From: DASUAS01 sp036271015
GTDB lineage: Bacteria > Actinomycetota > Acidimicrobiia > IMCC26256 > DASPTH01
Direction of reading: 5' to 3'
Length of the DNA stretch: 13,745 nt
NCBI GenBank assembly: GCA_036271015.1
Contig: DATBBL010000417.1
Span: 1 to 13,745, forward strand
The position numbers and the translations under genes were made by a program. Positions 6,107 to 12,657 of the stretch are shown here, piece by piece. Position 1 is the first letter of the stretch, and each line of letters opens with the position of its first letter. The notes under the pieces are model-generated. The model searched no databases and had not been told where the DNA came from. It saw only the letters and a program-made list of their open reading frames with translations.

Positions 6107-7528
6107 TTACGCGGTGGGATCCACCGGGGTGGTGGGCCACGGCGCCGCGCGCTCCAGTGTCGCCGCCAGTCGGAGCAGGCGGCCCTCGTCGCCGAGGCGC
6201 CCGACGAACTGCACGCCGAGCGGGAGGCCGTTCGCGTCCGTGCCGGCCGGCACGCTCATCGCGGGTTGGCCGGTCGTGTTGAAGATGCCGGTGAACGCGC
6301 TGAAGGCCGCGGCCCGCACCATCGTCTCCGGCCGCGTCGTGTCGGCCCAGCCGAGCTCCGGGACCGGGATGGGCAGCGTCGGCGTGAGGAGCAGGTCGTG
6401 GTCGCCGAAGAACGGTGCGACCTCGCGACCCGCCCGTTCGAGTGCGTGCAGCGCCTCGATCACCTCGAGCCCGGTCATGGCGCGGCCCCGGTCGTAGAGG
6501 ATCCGCGTGAAGGGCTCGATGTCGTCGTCCCGCAGCGGGCGCCCCACCGCCGCCAGACGGGTCCCGATCGCGTCGGCGACGTTGACCGCCATCACCCCCG
6601 CGAGCGCGGCGTTGGCCGCCTCGACGTCGTACCCGAACGTCGCCTGGGTGACCTCGTGGCCGAGCCCCTCGCACACGGCTGCGATCCGGGCGACGGCGTC
6701 GGCGCAGTCTTCGTCGGCCTCGTCGCCCCGCGCCGTCGTGGTGGTGAACCCGATCCGCAACCGACCCGGGTCGGCGCCGACCTCGGCGAGGAACGACCCG
6801 GCCGGCGGCGGTGCGCGGTACGCGTCGCCCGGCGCCGAGGCGGCGACCGCGTCGAGCAGCGCGGCGCTGTCGCGCACGGTGCGCGTGAGCGCGTGGATGC
6901 AGCCGACGGGGTACGCGAACGCGTCGAGCGCGGGCGCGTGCGGTACCCGGCCGCGCGACGGCTTGAGCCCGAACAGCCCGCACGCCGATGCGGGGATGCG
7001 GATCGACCCACCCCCGTCGTTGCCGTGCGCGACCGGCACCATGCCCGCGGCGACCGCGGCCGCCGACCCGCCACTCGACCCACCCGCGGAGCGGCCGAGA
7101 TCGTGGGGGTTGTGGGTCGCGCCGTGCACCACCGGCTCGGTCGAGCCGTTCTTCCCGAGCTCGGGCGTGTTGGTCATGCCGAGGACGATCACGCCCGCGG
7201 CACGCGCTCGCGCGACCGCCAGGCTGTCCGCGGTGGCGACGTCGTCGGCGAACAGCCGCGACCCCCGTGACGTCGGGAGCCCCGCCACCTCACCCCCGAG
7301 GCTCTTCACCAGGTAGGGGACACCCGCGAACGGGCCGTCGCGTTGCGACTCGGCGGCTTCTGCCCGCGCCTCGTCGAACCGGGTGGCGACGACCGCACCC
7401 ACCGCGGGGTCCCGTGCCTCGATGCGTCCGATGGCGACGTCCACCACCTCGGTGGCCGAGACGTCGCCGCCGCGGATCGCCGCCGCGAGGCCCAGGCCGT
7501 CGAGCTCGTCGTACCAGCCGTCACCCAT
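6107..7528 (-). CDS. Amidase signature family hydrolase, NylA-like
   Basis: An amidase-signature enzyme of 473 residues that hydrolyses C-N amide bonds. The Ser-cisSer-Lys triad is visible: Lys75 in GVPYLVKS, cis-Ser151 in GRSAGGSSGGS and nucleophile Ser175 in GNDGGGSIRIPA. GLKPSRGRVP and the late FTGIFNTTGQPAMSVP and LPLGVQFVG blocks confirm the family. FAGVPYLVKSLGGEVAGLPTSRGSRLF is closest in my memory to the 6-aminohexanoate-cyclic-dimer hydrolase (NylA) branch, which is often annotated far beyond nylon degradation, so the true substrate is unknown. There is no GatB or GatC neighbour, so it is not GatA. I chose ATG 7528, seven bases after a TAGGGT hexamer as in a leaderless transcript; GTG 7537 (three residues longer) is the alternative. 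No signal peptide. Confidence 0.9.
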   Translation of the reverse strand: MGDGWYDELDGLGLAAAIRGGDVSATEVVDVAIGRIEARDPAVGAVVATRFDEARAEAAESQRDGPFAGVPYLVKSLGGEVAGLPTSRGSRLFADDVATADSLAVARARAAGVIVLGMTNTPELGKNGSTEPVVHGATHNPHDLGRSAGGSSGGSAAAVAAGMVPVAHGNDGGGSIRIPASACGLFGLKPSRGRVPHAPALDAFAYPVGCIHALTRTVRDSAALLDAVAASAPGDAYRAPPPAGSFLAEVGADPGRLRIGFTTTTARGDEADEDCADAVARIAAVCEGLGHEVTQATFGYDVEAANAALAGVMAVNVADAIGTRLAAVGRPLRDDDIEPFTRILYDRGRAMTGLEVIEALHALERAGREVAPFFGDHDLLLTPTLPIPVPELGWADTTRPETMVRAAAFSAFTGIFNTTGQPAMSVPAGTDANGLPLGVQFVGRLGDEGRLLRLAATLERAAPWPTTPVDPTA

Positions 7529-7535
7529 CGCGCGC

Positions 7536-7541
7536 ACCCTA
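7536..7541 (-). promoter_or_regulatory. Candidate -10 of a leaderless amidase promoter
   Basis: TAGGGT on the minus strand ends seven bases before the amidase ATG (7528). The same hexamer forms the -10 of the better-supported promoter at 9428-9456. No matching -35 is seen 16-19 bases upstream. The distance would put transcription start at or next to the ATG, and no typical ribosome site is present. Confidence 0.35.
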
Positions 7542-7593
7542 GCGACCGCCGGGCGGCCACGGACCGGTGTGTCAGGTCACTCCACGTGGGGGC

Positions 7594-7599
7594 TAACGT
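7594..7599 (+). promoter_or_regulatory. Candidate -10 for xerC-whiG
   Basis: TAACGT (TAnnnT type) lies 36 bases before the xerC ATG in the 107-base divergent gap to the amidase. There is no good -35. An 8-bp palindrome, CCACGTGG (7582-7589), lies just upstream between the two divergent -10 candidates and could be an operator or chance in GC-rich DNA. Confidence 0.35.
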
Positions 7600-7635
7600 T
7601 CTCCCGGGCGGTCTGGAAGCAGAAGGGCGAGGTGC

Positions 7636-8586
7636 ATGCCGGAAGGGCCAGCGCCGATGGTGGGCGACCGCGCGTGGCGGGGCGACGAGTTTGCGGCCTC
7701 CCTCGCCGGCCGCAGCGCCCACACGCGCGATGCGTACGAGCACGACGTCGCCGAATTCGTGGCCTGGGCGGAGCGTGGCGGTTGCGCGTCGCCGTCGGCG
7801 CTCGACCACCGCACGCTGCGCCGCTACCTCGCCTACCTCGACACCCGGGGCTTCGCCCGCGCCTCGATCTCCCGGAAGGCCGCGGCACTGCGCGCCTACC
7901 TGCGCTTCCTCAAGCGCCACGGCGTCGTCGACCACGACCCCGGCCGCACCCTGCGGGCCCCGAAGGGCGCCAACCGGCTGCCCCGCGTCATCCGCAGCGA
8001 CGAGGCCGTCGACCTGCTCGACGCCGCCTCCGCGGCCGTCGACCTCGACCTCGTCCGGGACGCAGACGATCCCGTCGCCACTGCGGTCGTGCTCCGCGAC
8101 CTCGCCGTGCTCGAGATCCTCTACGGCGCCGGGCTCCGGGTGGCCGAGTGCTGCAGGCTGCGCATCGCCGACTGCGACCTCGAGCGCGGTCTGGTGACCG
8201 TGCTGGGCAAGGGGTCGAAGGTGCGACGGGTCCCGATCGGCGCGCCGGCGGTCGAGGCGCTCGCGGTCTGGCTCGATCGGGGTCGCGCCACCCTGGCGAC
8301 CACGACGTCGCCGTCCGACGCGGTGTTCCTCAACCGGCGCGGCCGGCAGCTGTCACCGCGTGACGCCCGCCGGGTGCTCGAGCGGCACCCGCTGCCGGAC
8401 GGGCGGGCGCTCCACCCGCATGCGCTACGCCACGCGTACGCTACCCACCTGCTCGAAGGCGGAGCCGACCTCCGGGCAGTGCAAGAGCTCCTCGGCCACG
8501 CCGATCTCGCCACCACCCAGATCTACACCCACGTGACCCGCGACCGGCTCCGTGCCGTCTACGAGGCGACCCACCCCCGTGCCTGA
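7636..8586 (+). CDS. xerC: Tyrosine recombinase XerC/XerD
   Basis: A chromosome-dimer-resolving tyrosine recombinase acting at dif sites with a partner Xer protein and FtsK. The 316 residues comprise an N-terminal SAM-like DNA-binding domain (about 14-100) and the catalytic domain (about 115-316). All active-site residues are visible: Arg168 in GAGLRVAE, Lys192 in GKGSK, His262 and Arg265 in PHALRHAYATHLL, His288 in LLGHADL and Tyr297 in TTQIYTHV. The spacing from Arg168 to Lys192 equals that of E. coli XerD. The segment before Arg168 is somewhat longer than usual. Sequence alone does not separate XerC from XerD; I use xerC because the actinobacterial copy between dprA and rpsB carries that name. 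The ATG has AAGGG (7623-7627) eight bases upstream. The stop overlaps the sigma-factor gene. Confidence 0.94.
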   Translation: MPEGPAPMVGDRAWRGDEFAASLAGRSAHTRDAYEHDVAEFVAWAERGGCASPSALDHRTLRRYLAYLDTRGFARASISRKAAALRAYLRFLKRHGVVDHDPGRTLRAPKGANRLPRVIRSDEAVDLLDAASAAVDLDLVRDADDPVATAVVLRDLAVLEILYGAGLRVAECCRLRIADCDLERGLVTVLGKGSKVRRVPIGAPAVEALAVWLDRGRATLATTTSPSDAVFLNRRGRQLSPRDARRVLERHPLPDGRALHPHALRHAYATHLLEGGADLRAVQELLGHADLATTQIYTHVTRDRLRAVYEATHPRA

Positions 8587-9376
8587 CGATCCCACCGAAG
8601 CACTCGACGAGCTCTGGACCGACTACAAGTCGAACGGCACCTCGACCGCGCGCGAGCGGCTGATCCTGCACTACTCGCCGCTGGTGAAGTTCGTCGCCGG
8701 CCGGGTCGCCGCCGGCCTGCCGCAGAGCATCGAGCAGGCCGACCTCGTCAGCTACGGCATCTTCGGGCTGATCGACGCCATCGACAAGTTCGACCCGGGC
8801 CGCGGCTTCAAGTTCGAGACCTACGCCATCTCACGCATCAAGGGCGCGATCATCGACGAGCTGCGCTCCATCGACTGGGTGCCACGCTCGGTCCGTGCGA
8901 AGGCGCGCGCGATCGAGCGCGCGATCTCCAAGCTCGAGAACGAGCTGCGCCGCAGTCCCGAGGACGCCGAGGTCGCGGCGGAGCTGGAGTGGTCGGAGGG
9001 CGAGCTCACGCAGACCCTGTCGCAGATCTCGTTCACCGGTCTCGTCGCGCTCGACGACCTGCTCGCCGCCAGCTCTTCCGATCGCGGCGGCGCGGCGACC
9101 GTCAGCGACACGATCACCGACGGCAAGCACGACCCCGTCGAGGCGTACGAGGTCGACGAGATGAAGCACCTCCTCGCCGACGCCATCAACCGCATGCCCG
9201 ACCGCGAACGGCTCGTCCTGACGCTCTACTACTACGAGGGCCTCACGCTCGCCGAGATCGGCGGTCTGCTCGGCGTCACCGAGAGCCGGGTCTGCCAGAT
9301 CCACACCAAGTCGATCCTCCAGTTGCGGGGTCGGCTGGCCGAGCCCGAGCGCGAGCCCGGGCCGGTCCGCTACTGA
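8579..9376 (+). CDS. whiG: WhiG/FliA family RNA polymerase sigma factor
   Basis: A sigma-28-type alternative sigma factor of about 265 residues. Region 2 (about 26-102) holds LILHYSPLVKFVAGRV, QADLVSYGIFGLIDAIDKF and FETYAISRIKGAIIDELR followed by DWVPRSVR. Region 3 is at about 105-160. Region 4 (about 195-255) holds RERLVLTLYYYEGLTLAEIG with the helix-turn-helix LLGVTESRVCQIHTKSILQLR. The match to Streptomyces WhiG is close throughout, including ALDELW at the N-terminus. WhiG starts sporulation-hypha development in Streptomyces, while FliA drives motility genes elsewhere; no flagellar gene is nearby, so the regulon is unknown. GTG 8579 overlaps the xerC stop by eight bases and places the start just before the conserved region; GTG 8552 is possible. 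The ribosome site is weak (GAGG 8563-8566), suggesting translational coupling to xerC. Confidence 0.92.
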   Translation: MPDDPTEALDELWTDYKSNGTSTARERLILHYSPLVKFVAGRVAAGLPQSIEQADLVSYGIFGLIDAIDKFDPGRGFKFETYAISRIKGAIIDELRSIDWVPRSVRAKARAIERAISKLENELRRSPEDAEVAAELEWSEGELTQTLSQISFTGLVALDDLLAASSSDRGGAATVSDTITDGKHDPVEAYEVDEMKHLLADAINRMPDRERLVLTLYYYEGLTLAEIGGLLGVTESRVCQIHTKSILQLRGRLAEPEREPGPVRY

Positions 9377-9412
9377 CCGACCCGGCCGACGCGGCGGCGC
9401 AGGCCCGCGTCC

Positions 9413-9442
9413 GCGCGCGTTTGCCCCTTGGCAGGCGCGCGC
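9413..9442 (+). terminator. Hairpin after whiG, overlapping the next promoter
   Basis: GCGCGCG (9413-9419) pairs with CGCGCGC (9436-9442), T9420-T9421 can wobble-pair with G9434-G9435, and TGCC (9422-9425) pairs with GGCA (9430-9433) around a CCTT loop: a 13-pair stem. The two T/G positions pair only in plus-strand RNA, arguing for a function as transcript. It lies 36 bases after the whiG stop. No U-tract follows, so it would be an actinobacterial-style hairpin terminator. It also contains the -35 of the promoter at 9428-9456. Confidence 0.5.
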
Positions 9443-9456
9443 CACACCGGTAGGGT
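9428..9456 (+). promoter_or_regulatory. Sigma-70-type promoter for the M23/hydrolase-propeller operon
   Basis: TTGGCA (9428-9433; five of six to TTGACA), a 17-base spacer and TAGGGT (9451-9456). This is the best promoter match in the window. The predicted start near 9463 gives a leader of about 53 bases to the ATG at 9516. The -35 lies in the right half of the hairpin at 9413-9442. No WhiG-type GCCGATAA element is seen, so the upstream sigma factor probably does not use this promoter. Confidence 0.62.
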
Positions 9457-9515
9457 CGACGCACCTCCTCCGGCGCTTCCCCGTGTCGTGACGTCCACCG
9501 ACCACGGGGTTGGCC

Positions 9516-11345
9516 ATGCGCACTGCACGTGGCGCGCCGCACGGGCGCGCGTTCTTCGTCGCCGTACTCGTCGTCCTCGTCGGCGCGGTCCTCGCGGGCA
9601 CCGCCGCCCCCGCCCGGGCCGCGCCCGACGACTCCGGCGGATGGATGCGACCAGTGGACGGTCCGGTGGTGCGGCCCTTCGATGCGCCGAGCTCCGAATA
9701 CGCCGCCGGGCACCGCGGGGTCGACTTCGCGGCCGCACCGGGCACTCCCGTGCGCGCCGCCGGGGACGGCGTCGTCAGCTTCGCCGGTTCGGTCGCCGGC
9801 ACGCTGCACGTGACCCTCGCCCACGACGGCGACCTGCGCACGTCGTACTCGTTCCTCTCGTCCGTCGGCGTGCGGATCGGGCAACCGGTGACGCGGGGCG
9901 ACGTGGTCGGGCTCACCGGCGGCGTCGGCACCGACCACGACGGCCGCGTGCTCCACCTCGGCCTGCGCATCGGCGACCGGTACGTCGATCCGATGCTCCT
10001 GTTCCGGCCCCGCGACCTCACCAAGGTCGTGCGCCTGATGCCCGCGGGCGAGCCCGCCGAGACTCCGTGGTCCCCGGCCGGCGAGCGGCGAGCGTTGCAG
10101 TCGTCGCTGCACCTGCCGACGCCCGGGGGCGACCTCGACCGGACCGCGACCACGTCCGACGACTCGTGCGACTCCGGCGTCCCGCTGCTCGGCGGCGCCA
10201 TCGACGCGGCCTGCGACCTGGGCACCTGGGTGGGCGAGGGCGCCGACGCCGCGGTCGACGCCGGTCTGCGCTTCCTCGACGCGACCACCGGGCTCGGGAC
10301 CGAGGCCTTGGCCGGGCTCCGCACGACGGTGGAGGCGACCGTGTCGTCGATGCGCGCGCTCTCGTCGGAGCTGGCGGCGGCGCTGGCCCGCACCCCGGCG
10401 GGGATGCTGGCGCTCGACGTCGTCACAATCGGGCGACGCTTCGCCGACACCGTCACCGCCGACTGCAGCGACGACGCGTCCGACGCCGACGGCACCGGTG
10501 GCTCCGCGCACCGCGTGATGGTGGTCGCCGGGATCGACAGCGCCGGGAAGGCGTGGGACCGCGGGCCGACGGTCGCCCTCGACGTGAAGGCGCTCGGGTA
10601 CCACGCCGCCGAGGGCGAGATCCGCTACTACTCGTACGCGGCCGACGGCGGCGCGTACACCGCCGCCGACACCCACGGTCCGATCGAGGTCGACGCGCTC
10701 CACCTCGCCGAGCAGCTCCGCGCGATGCAGCGCGAGCAGCCCGGCCGCGAGGTCGACCTCATCGCCCATTCGCAGGGCGGGATCGTCGTCGACGAGTTCC
10801 TGTCCCACGTGTACCGCGCCGGTGACCGGACGCTGCCTCCGCTCGGCAACGTGGTGACGCTGTCGTCCCCGCACGAGGGTGCGCCGCTCGCGACCGCCGG
10901 GCGGCGCATCCGCGCCACGACGCTCGGACGCGCCGCCCTCGACGCGATCGAGGACGTGTCGTCGCTCCCGCCGCCGAGCAGCCCCGCGGTGCAGGAGCTG
11001 GCCGAGGGCTCGCCGTTGCTCGACCACCTGTGGGACCAGGGCGTGCCGGAGCACTTCGACATGACCACGATCGGCGCCACCGAGGACGTCGTCGTCCCGG
11101 CCACCAACATCTCGGTGCCGGGGGCGACGGAGACGGTGGCCGCGGTCAACAGCCTGAGCGAGCACAGCGCGATCGTGCGCGCTCCCGACGCGCTGCGCGC
11201 GGTGCGGGCCGCGCTGGAGGGCAGACCGCCGCCGTGCGTCAGCCTCCTCACCGCGTTGCGGAGCGCGGTGGCCCCGGTGGTGATCAGCCGGGTGTCGCAC
11301 GAGTTCGGCGACGCCGCCGCAAAGATCCTCGGAGGTGCCGGATGA
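9516..11345 (+). CDS. Secreted fusion of degenerate M23/LytM domain and alpha/beta hydrolase
   Basis: A 609-residue exported two-domain protein. Residues 1-36 form a Sec signal peptide (basic start, hydrophobic FFVAVLVVLVGAVLAG, cleavage near ARA-A, no lipobox). Residues about 44-165 form an M23/LytM domain: HRGVD supplies Zn ligands His66 and Asp70, and LHLGLR keeps His147. The two catalytic histidines are replaced: the YxHL position reads YSFL (Phe113) and HxH reads V-L-H (Val145). An Ala-rich linker (about 215-330) follows. Residues about 332-565 form a lipase/PGAP1-like hydrolase with a full candidate triad: Ser419 in AHSQGG, Asp524 in ATEDVVVP and His550 in SEHS. Expected outside the membrane; it may bind peptidoglycan through the M23 part and cleave an ester or lipid. 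ATG 9516 follows GGGG (9506-9509). It overlaps the propeller gene by ATGA. Confidence 0.82.
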   Translation: MRTARGAPHGRAFFVAVLVVLVGAVLAGTAAPARAAPDDSGGWMRPVDGPVVRPFDAPSSEYAAGHRGVDFAAAPGTPVRAAGDGVVSFAGSVAGTLHVTLAHDGDLRTSYSFLSSVGVRIGQPVTRGDVVGLTGGVGTDHDGRVLHLGLRIGDRYVDPMLLFRPRDLTKVVRLMPAGEPAETPWSPAGERRALQSSLHLPTPGGDLDRTATTSDDSCDSGVPLLGGAIDAACDLGTWVGEGADAAVDAGLRFLDATTGLGTEALAGLRTTVEATVSSMRALSSELAAALARTPAGMLALDVVTIGRRFADTVTADCSDDASDADGTGGSAHRVMVVAGIDSAGKAWDRGPTVALDVKALGYHAAEGEIRYYSYAADGGAYTAADTHGPIEVDALHLAEQLRAMQREQPGREVDLIAHSQGGIVVDEFLSHVYRAGDRTLPPLGNVVTLSSPHEGAPLATAGRRIRATTLGRAALDAIEDVSSLPPPSSPAVQELAEGSPLLDHLWDQGVPEHFDMTTIGATEDVVVPATNISVPGATETVAAVNSLSEHSAIVRAPDALRAVRAALEGRPPPCVSLLTALRSAVAPVVISRVSHEFGDAAAKILGGAG

Positions 11346-12463
11346 ATCCACGCGTGCGCTCGACGACGATCCTCGTCCTGGCTGCGGTGGTCGCGACCTG
11401 GTTCGTCGCCCGCCCCGCCCACGGTGCGCGCCCGCCGGTCAGGAGCGCGCCGGTCTGGAGCGCGCCGGTCTGGAGCGCGCCGGTGAGCGACGGCCCCTGG
11501 GACCTCGCCGCCGACGCTCGCGGCGCGGTCGTGGTCACCAGCCGACCGGGCGTCCGGGCGCTCGACCCCGCCGGCCACGAGCGCTGGTCGGTCCACCTCG
11601 ACGGGCTGGTCGAGGCGCCCCCCGCCCTCGGTCACGACGTGGTGCTGGTCGGCGGTGAACGTGCGGTCACCGCGCTGGCGCGGGCGGACGGTGCGCCGCG
11701 CTGGCGGGCGCCGATGGGTGGCGACGTCCATGCCCTGGCGATGAGCGGCGCCGTCGCCCTCGCCGGCGACCGCGCCGGCACGCTCGCCGCCTTCGACGCG
11801 GCCACCGGCGCCGTCCGGTGGTCGGTGACCTTCCCCGGCGCGTTGTGGTCGGCGCCGCGGGTGGACACCGCAACGGGCGCGGTCGTGGCCACCTGGCACC
11901 AGACCGACACCCCGGCGGTGCGCGCCCTCGACCTGCGCACCGGCGCGTTGCGGTGGGAGGCGCCGACCGCGACCTCGACCGCCGCTCCCGCCCTCGGACC
12001 GGGCGTGGTGCTGCTCGCGATCGGCGACGGTCACCGGCACGCCCGGGTGGAGGCGCGCGACCTCGTCACTGGGGCGCGGCGCTGGCAGACGCCGGTGCCG
12101 TCGTCGTTCGAGGAGGCGATCGAGCCGGCGGTCGGCGCCGGCGTGGTCGCGGTGGTCGACCACTTCGGCGTCGTCTCGCTGCTCGACGTCGCCACCGGCC
12201 GCATCCGCTGGCGGCACGACCTCGCCCATGCGCTCATCGCGACGCGGATGGTCCTGACCCCGCGCCGGGTGGTGTTCTCGTCGTTCTCGGGCGAGGTGTT
12301 CGTGCTCGACCGCGCCGATGGCCACCTGCTGGCCCTGCTGGGGCGCCACCGCCTCGGTGGGTACGCGGTCGCGCTCCGGCGCGCACCCTGGGGGCGGCCG
12401 GCGCGGTTGCTCGTCGCCCTGCGCCTCGGGGCGTGGCGGGTCGACCTGCGGCGGATCCCCTGA
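11342..12463 (+). CDS. Secreted PQQ/WD40-like beta-propeller protein
   Basis: A 373-residue exported protein. Residues 1-28 are a signal peptide (ILVLAAVVATWFVARPAHG, cleavage probably AHG-A). A short Pro/Trp tract with three SAPV units follows (residues 34-48). The rest is a beta-propeller with about seven repeats of the form (A)xDxxTGxxRW: at residues 72-82, 111-121, 149-160, 195-205, 238-248, 280-290 and a degenerate one near 321-331. These resemble PQQ-dehydrogenase-type blades, but no catalytic or cofactor residues are evident, so a binding or scaffold role is more likely. Its ATG overlaps the stop of the M23/hydrolase gene and has GGAGG (11331-11335) six bases upstream, so the two are co-expressed and may act together outside the cell. 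The ligand is unknown. Confidence 0.83.
   Translation: MNPRVRSTTILVLAAVVATWFVARPAHGARPPVRSAPVWSAPVWSAPVSDGPWDLAADARGAVVVTSRPGVRALDPAGHERWSVHLDGLVEAPPALGHDVVLVGGERAVTALARADGAPRWRAPMGGDVHALAMSGAVALAGDRAGTLAAFDAATGAVRWSVTFPGALWSAPRVDTATGAVVATWHQTDTPAVRALDLRTGALRWEAPTATSTAAPALGPGVVLLAIGDGHRHARVEARDLVTGARRWQTPVPSSFEEAIEPAVGAGVVAVVDHFGVVSLLDVATGRIRWRHDLAHALIATRMVLTPRRVVFSSFSGEVFVLDRADGHLLALLGRHRLGGYAVALRRAPWGRPARLLVALRLGAWRVDLRRIP
11442..11484 (+). repeat. 15-bp tandem repeat encoding (W/R)SAPV units
   Basis: GGAGCGCGCCGGTCT occurs at 11442-11456 and 11457-11471, and its first 13 bases again at 11472-11484. The unit is a multiple of three, so copy-number change would alter the protein by five residues without a frameshift. 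It encodes RSAPV-WSAPV-WSAPV directly after the signal peptide of the propeller protein. Confidence 0.9.
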
Positions 12464-12477
12464 GGGGGCGGGGATCC
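12453..12477 (+). terminator. Inverted repeat across the stop of the propeller gene
   Basis: GGATCCCC (12453-12460) and GGGGATCC (12470-12477) are perfect 8-bp arms with a nine-base loop that includes the TGA stop (12461-12463). The expected job is transcription termination after the propeller gene. There is no U-tract. It ends seven bases before the rpsB -10 candidate. Confidence 0.45.
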
Positions 12478-12484
12478 CGACCGC

Positions 12485-12490
12485 TACACT
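12485..12490 (+). promoter_or_regulatory. Candidate -10 of the rpsB-tsf promoter
   Basis: TACACT is a good TAnnnT hexamer in the 194-base gap before rpsB. A -35 at the usual distance would fall in the loop of the preceding inverted repeat (about 12462-12467), where the sequence (GAGGGG) is not consensus. It is supported by position and hexamer only. The predicted start near 12497 leaves an untranslated leader of about 160 nt. Confidence 0.5.
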
Positions 12491-12496
12491 CGTCGC

Positions 12497-12657
12497 CGAC
12501 CCGTGCTCCGGCCCGGGATCACGCACGCCCGCATTCCGAGGTCACCAGGGTTCGTCCCGGTGCCCGCGGGCGGAGGACCAACCGAGGAGCAGCTCGTCCG
12601 GCTCGGCGACCGCGCGGTCGTCGGCCCCGGGTGACTGCGCGAACGAAAGGACGCACC
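12497..12657 (+). promoter_or_regulatory. Long structured 5' leader of rpsB
   Basis: This non-coding stretch precedes rpsB. A hairpin at 12603-12624 has GACC/GGTC and outer CGGC/GTCG-type pairs around a GCGC loop (about nine pairs, two wobble). Its left arm (CTCGG, 12602-12606) can instead pair with CCGAG (12582-12586), giving mutually exclusive folds. A GCCCGCGGGC palindrome lies at 12562-12571. The ribosome site GAAAGGA (12645-12651) is six bases before the GTG. S2 represses its own mRNA in E. coli, so autoregulation is plausible but not shown. Confidence 0.4.

Noticed and set aside
8552..8578. Earlier GTG start (8552) for the sigma factor
   Set aside because: It would add nine residues that merely read through the end of xerC in another frame, outside the conserved WhiG region. 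GTG 8579 is preferred, though not certain.
9276..11351. A 691-codon open frame on the minus strand opposite the M23/hydrolase gene
   Set aside because: Its composition is the repetitive Arg/His/Ala/Val-rich pattern produced by reading a GC-rich gene backwards, with no recognisable domain. The plus-strand frame has a signal peptide, two domains, a promoter and a ribosome site.
10628..12526. A 632-codon minus-strand frame opposite the propeller gene
   Set aside because: It is an antisense shadow. Its odd repeat of Arg-Arg-Ala-Pro-Asp is just the 15-bp repeat at 11442-11484 read in reverse.
12545..12562. T-loop-like GGTTCG in the rpsB leader, considered as a tRNA fragment
   Set aside because: No acceptor stem, anticodon arm or D-arm can be built around it.
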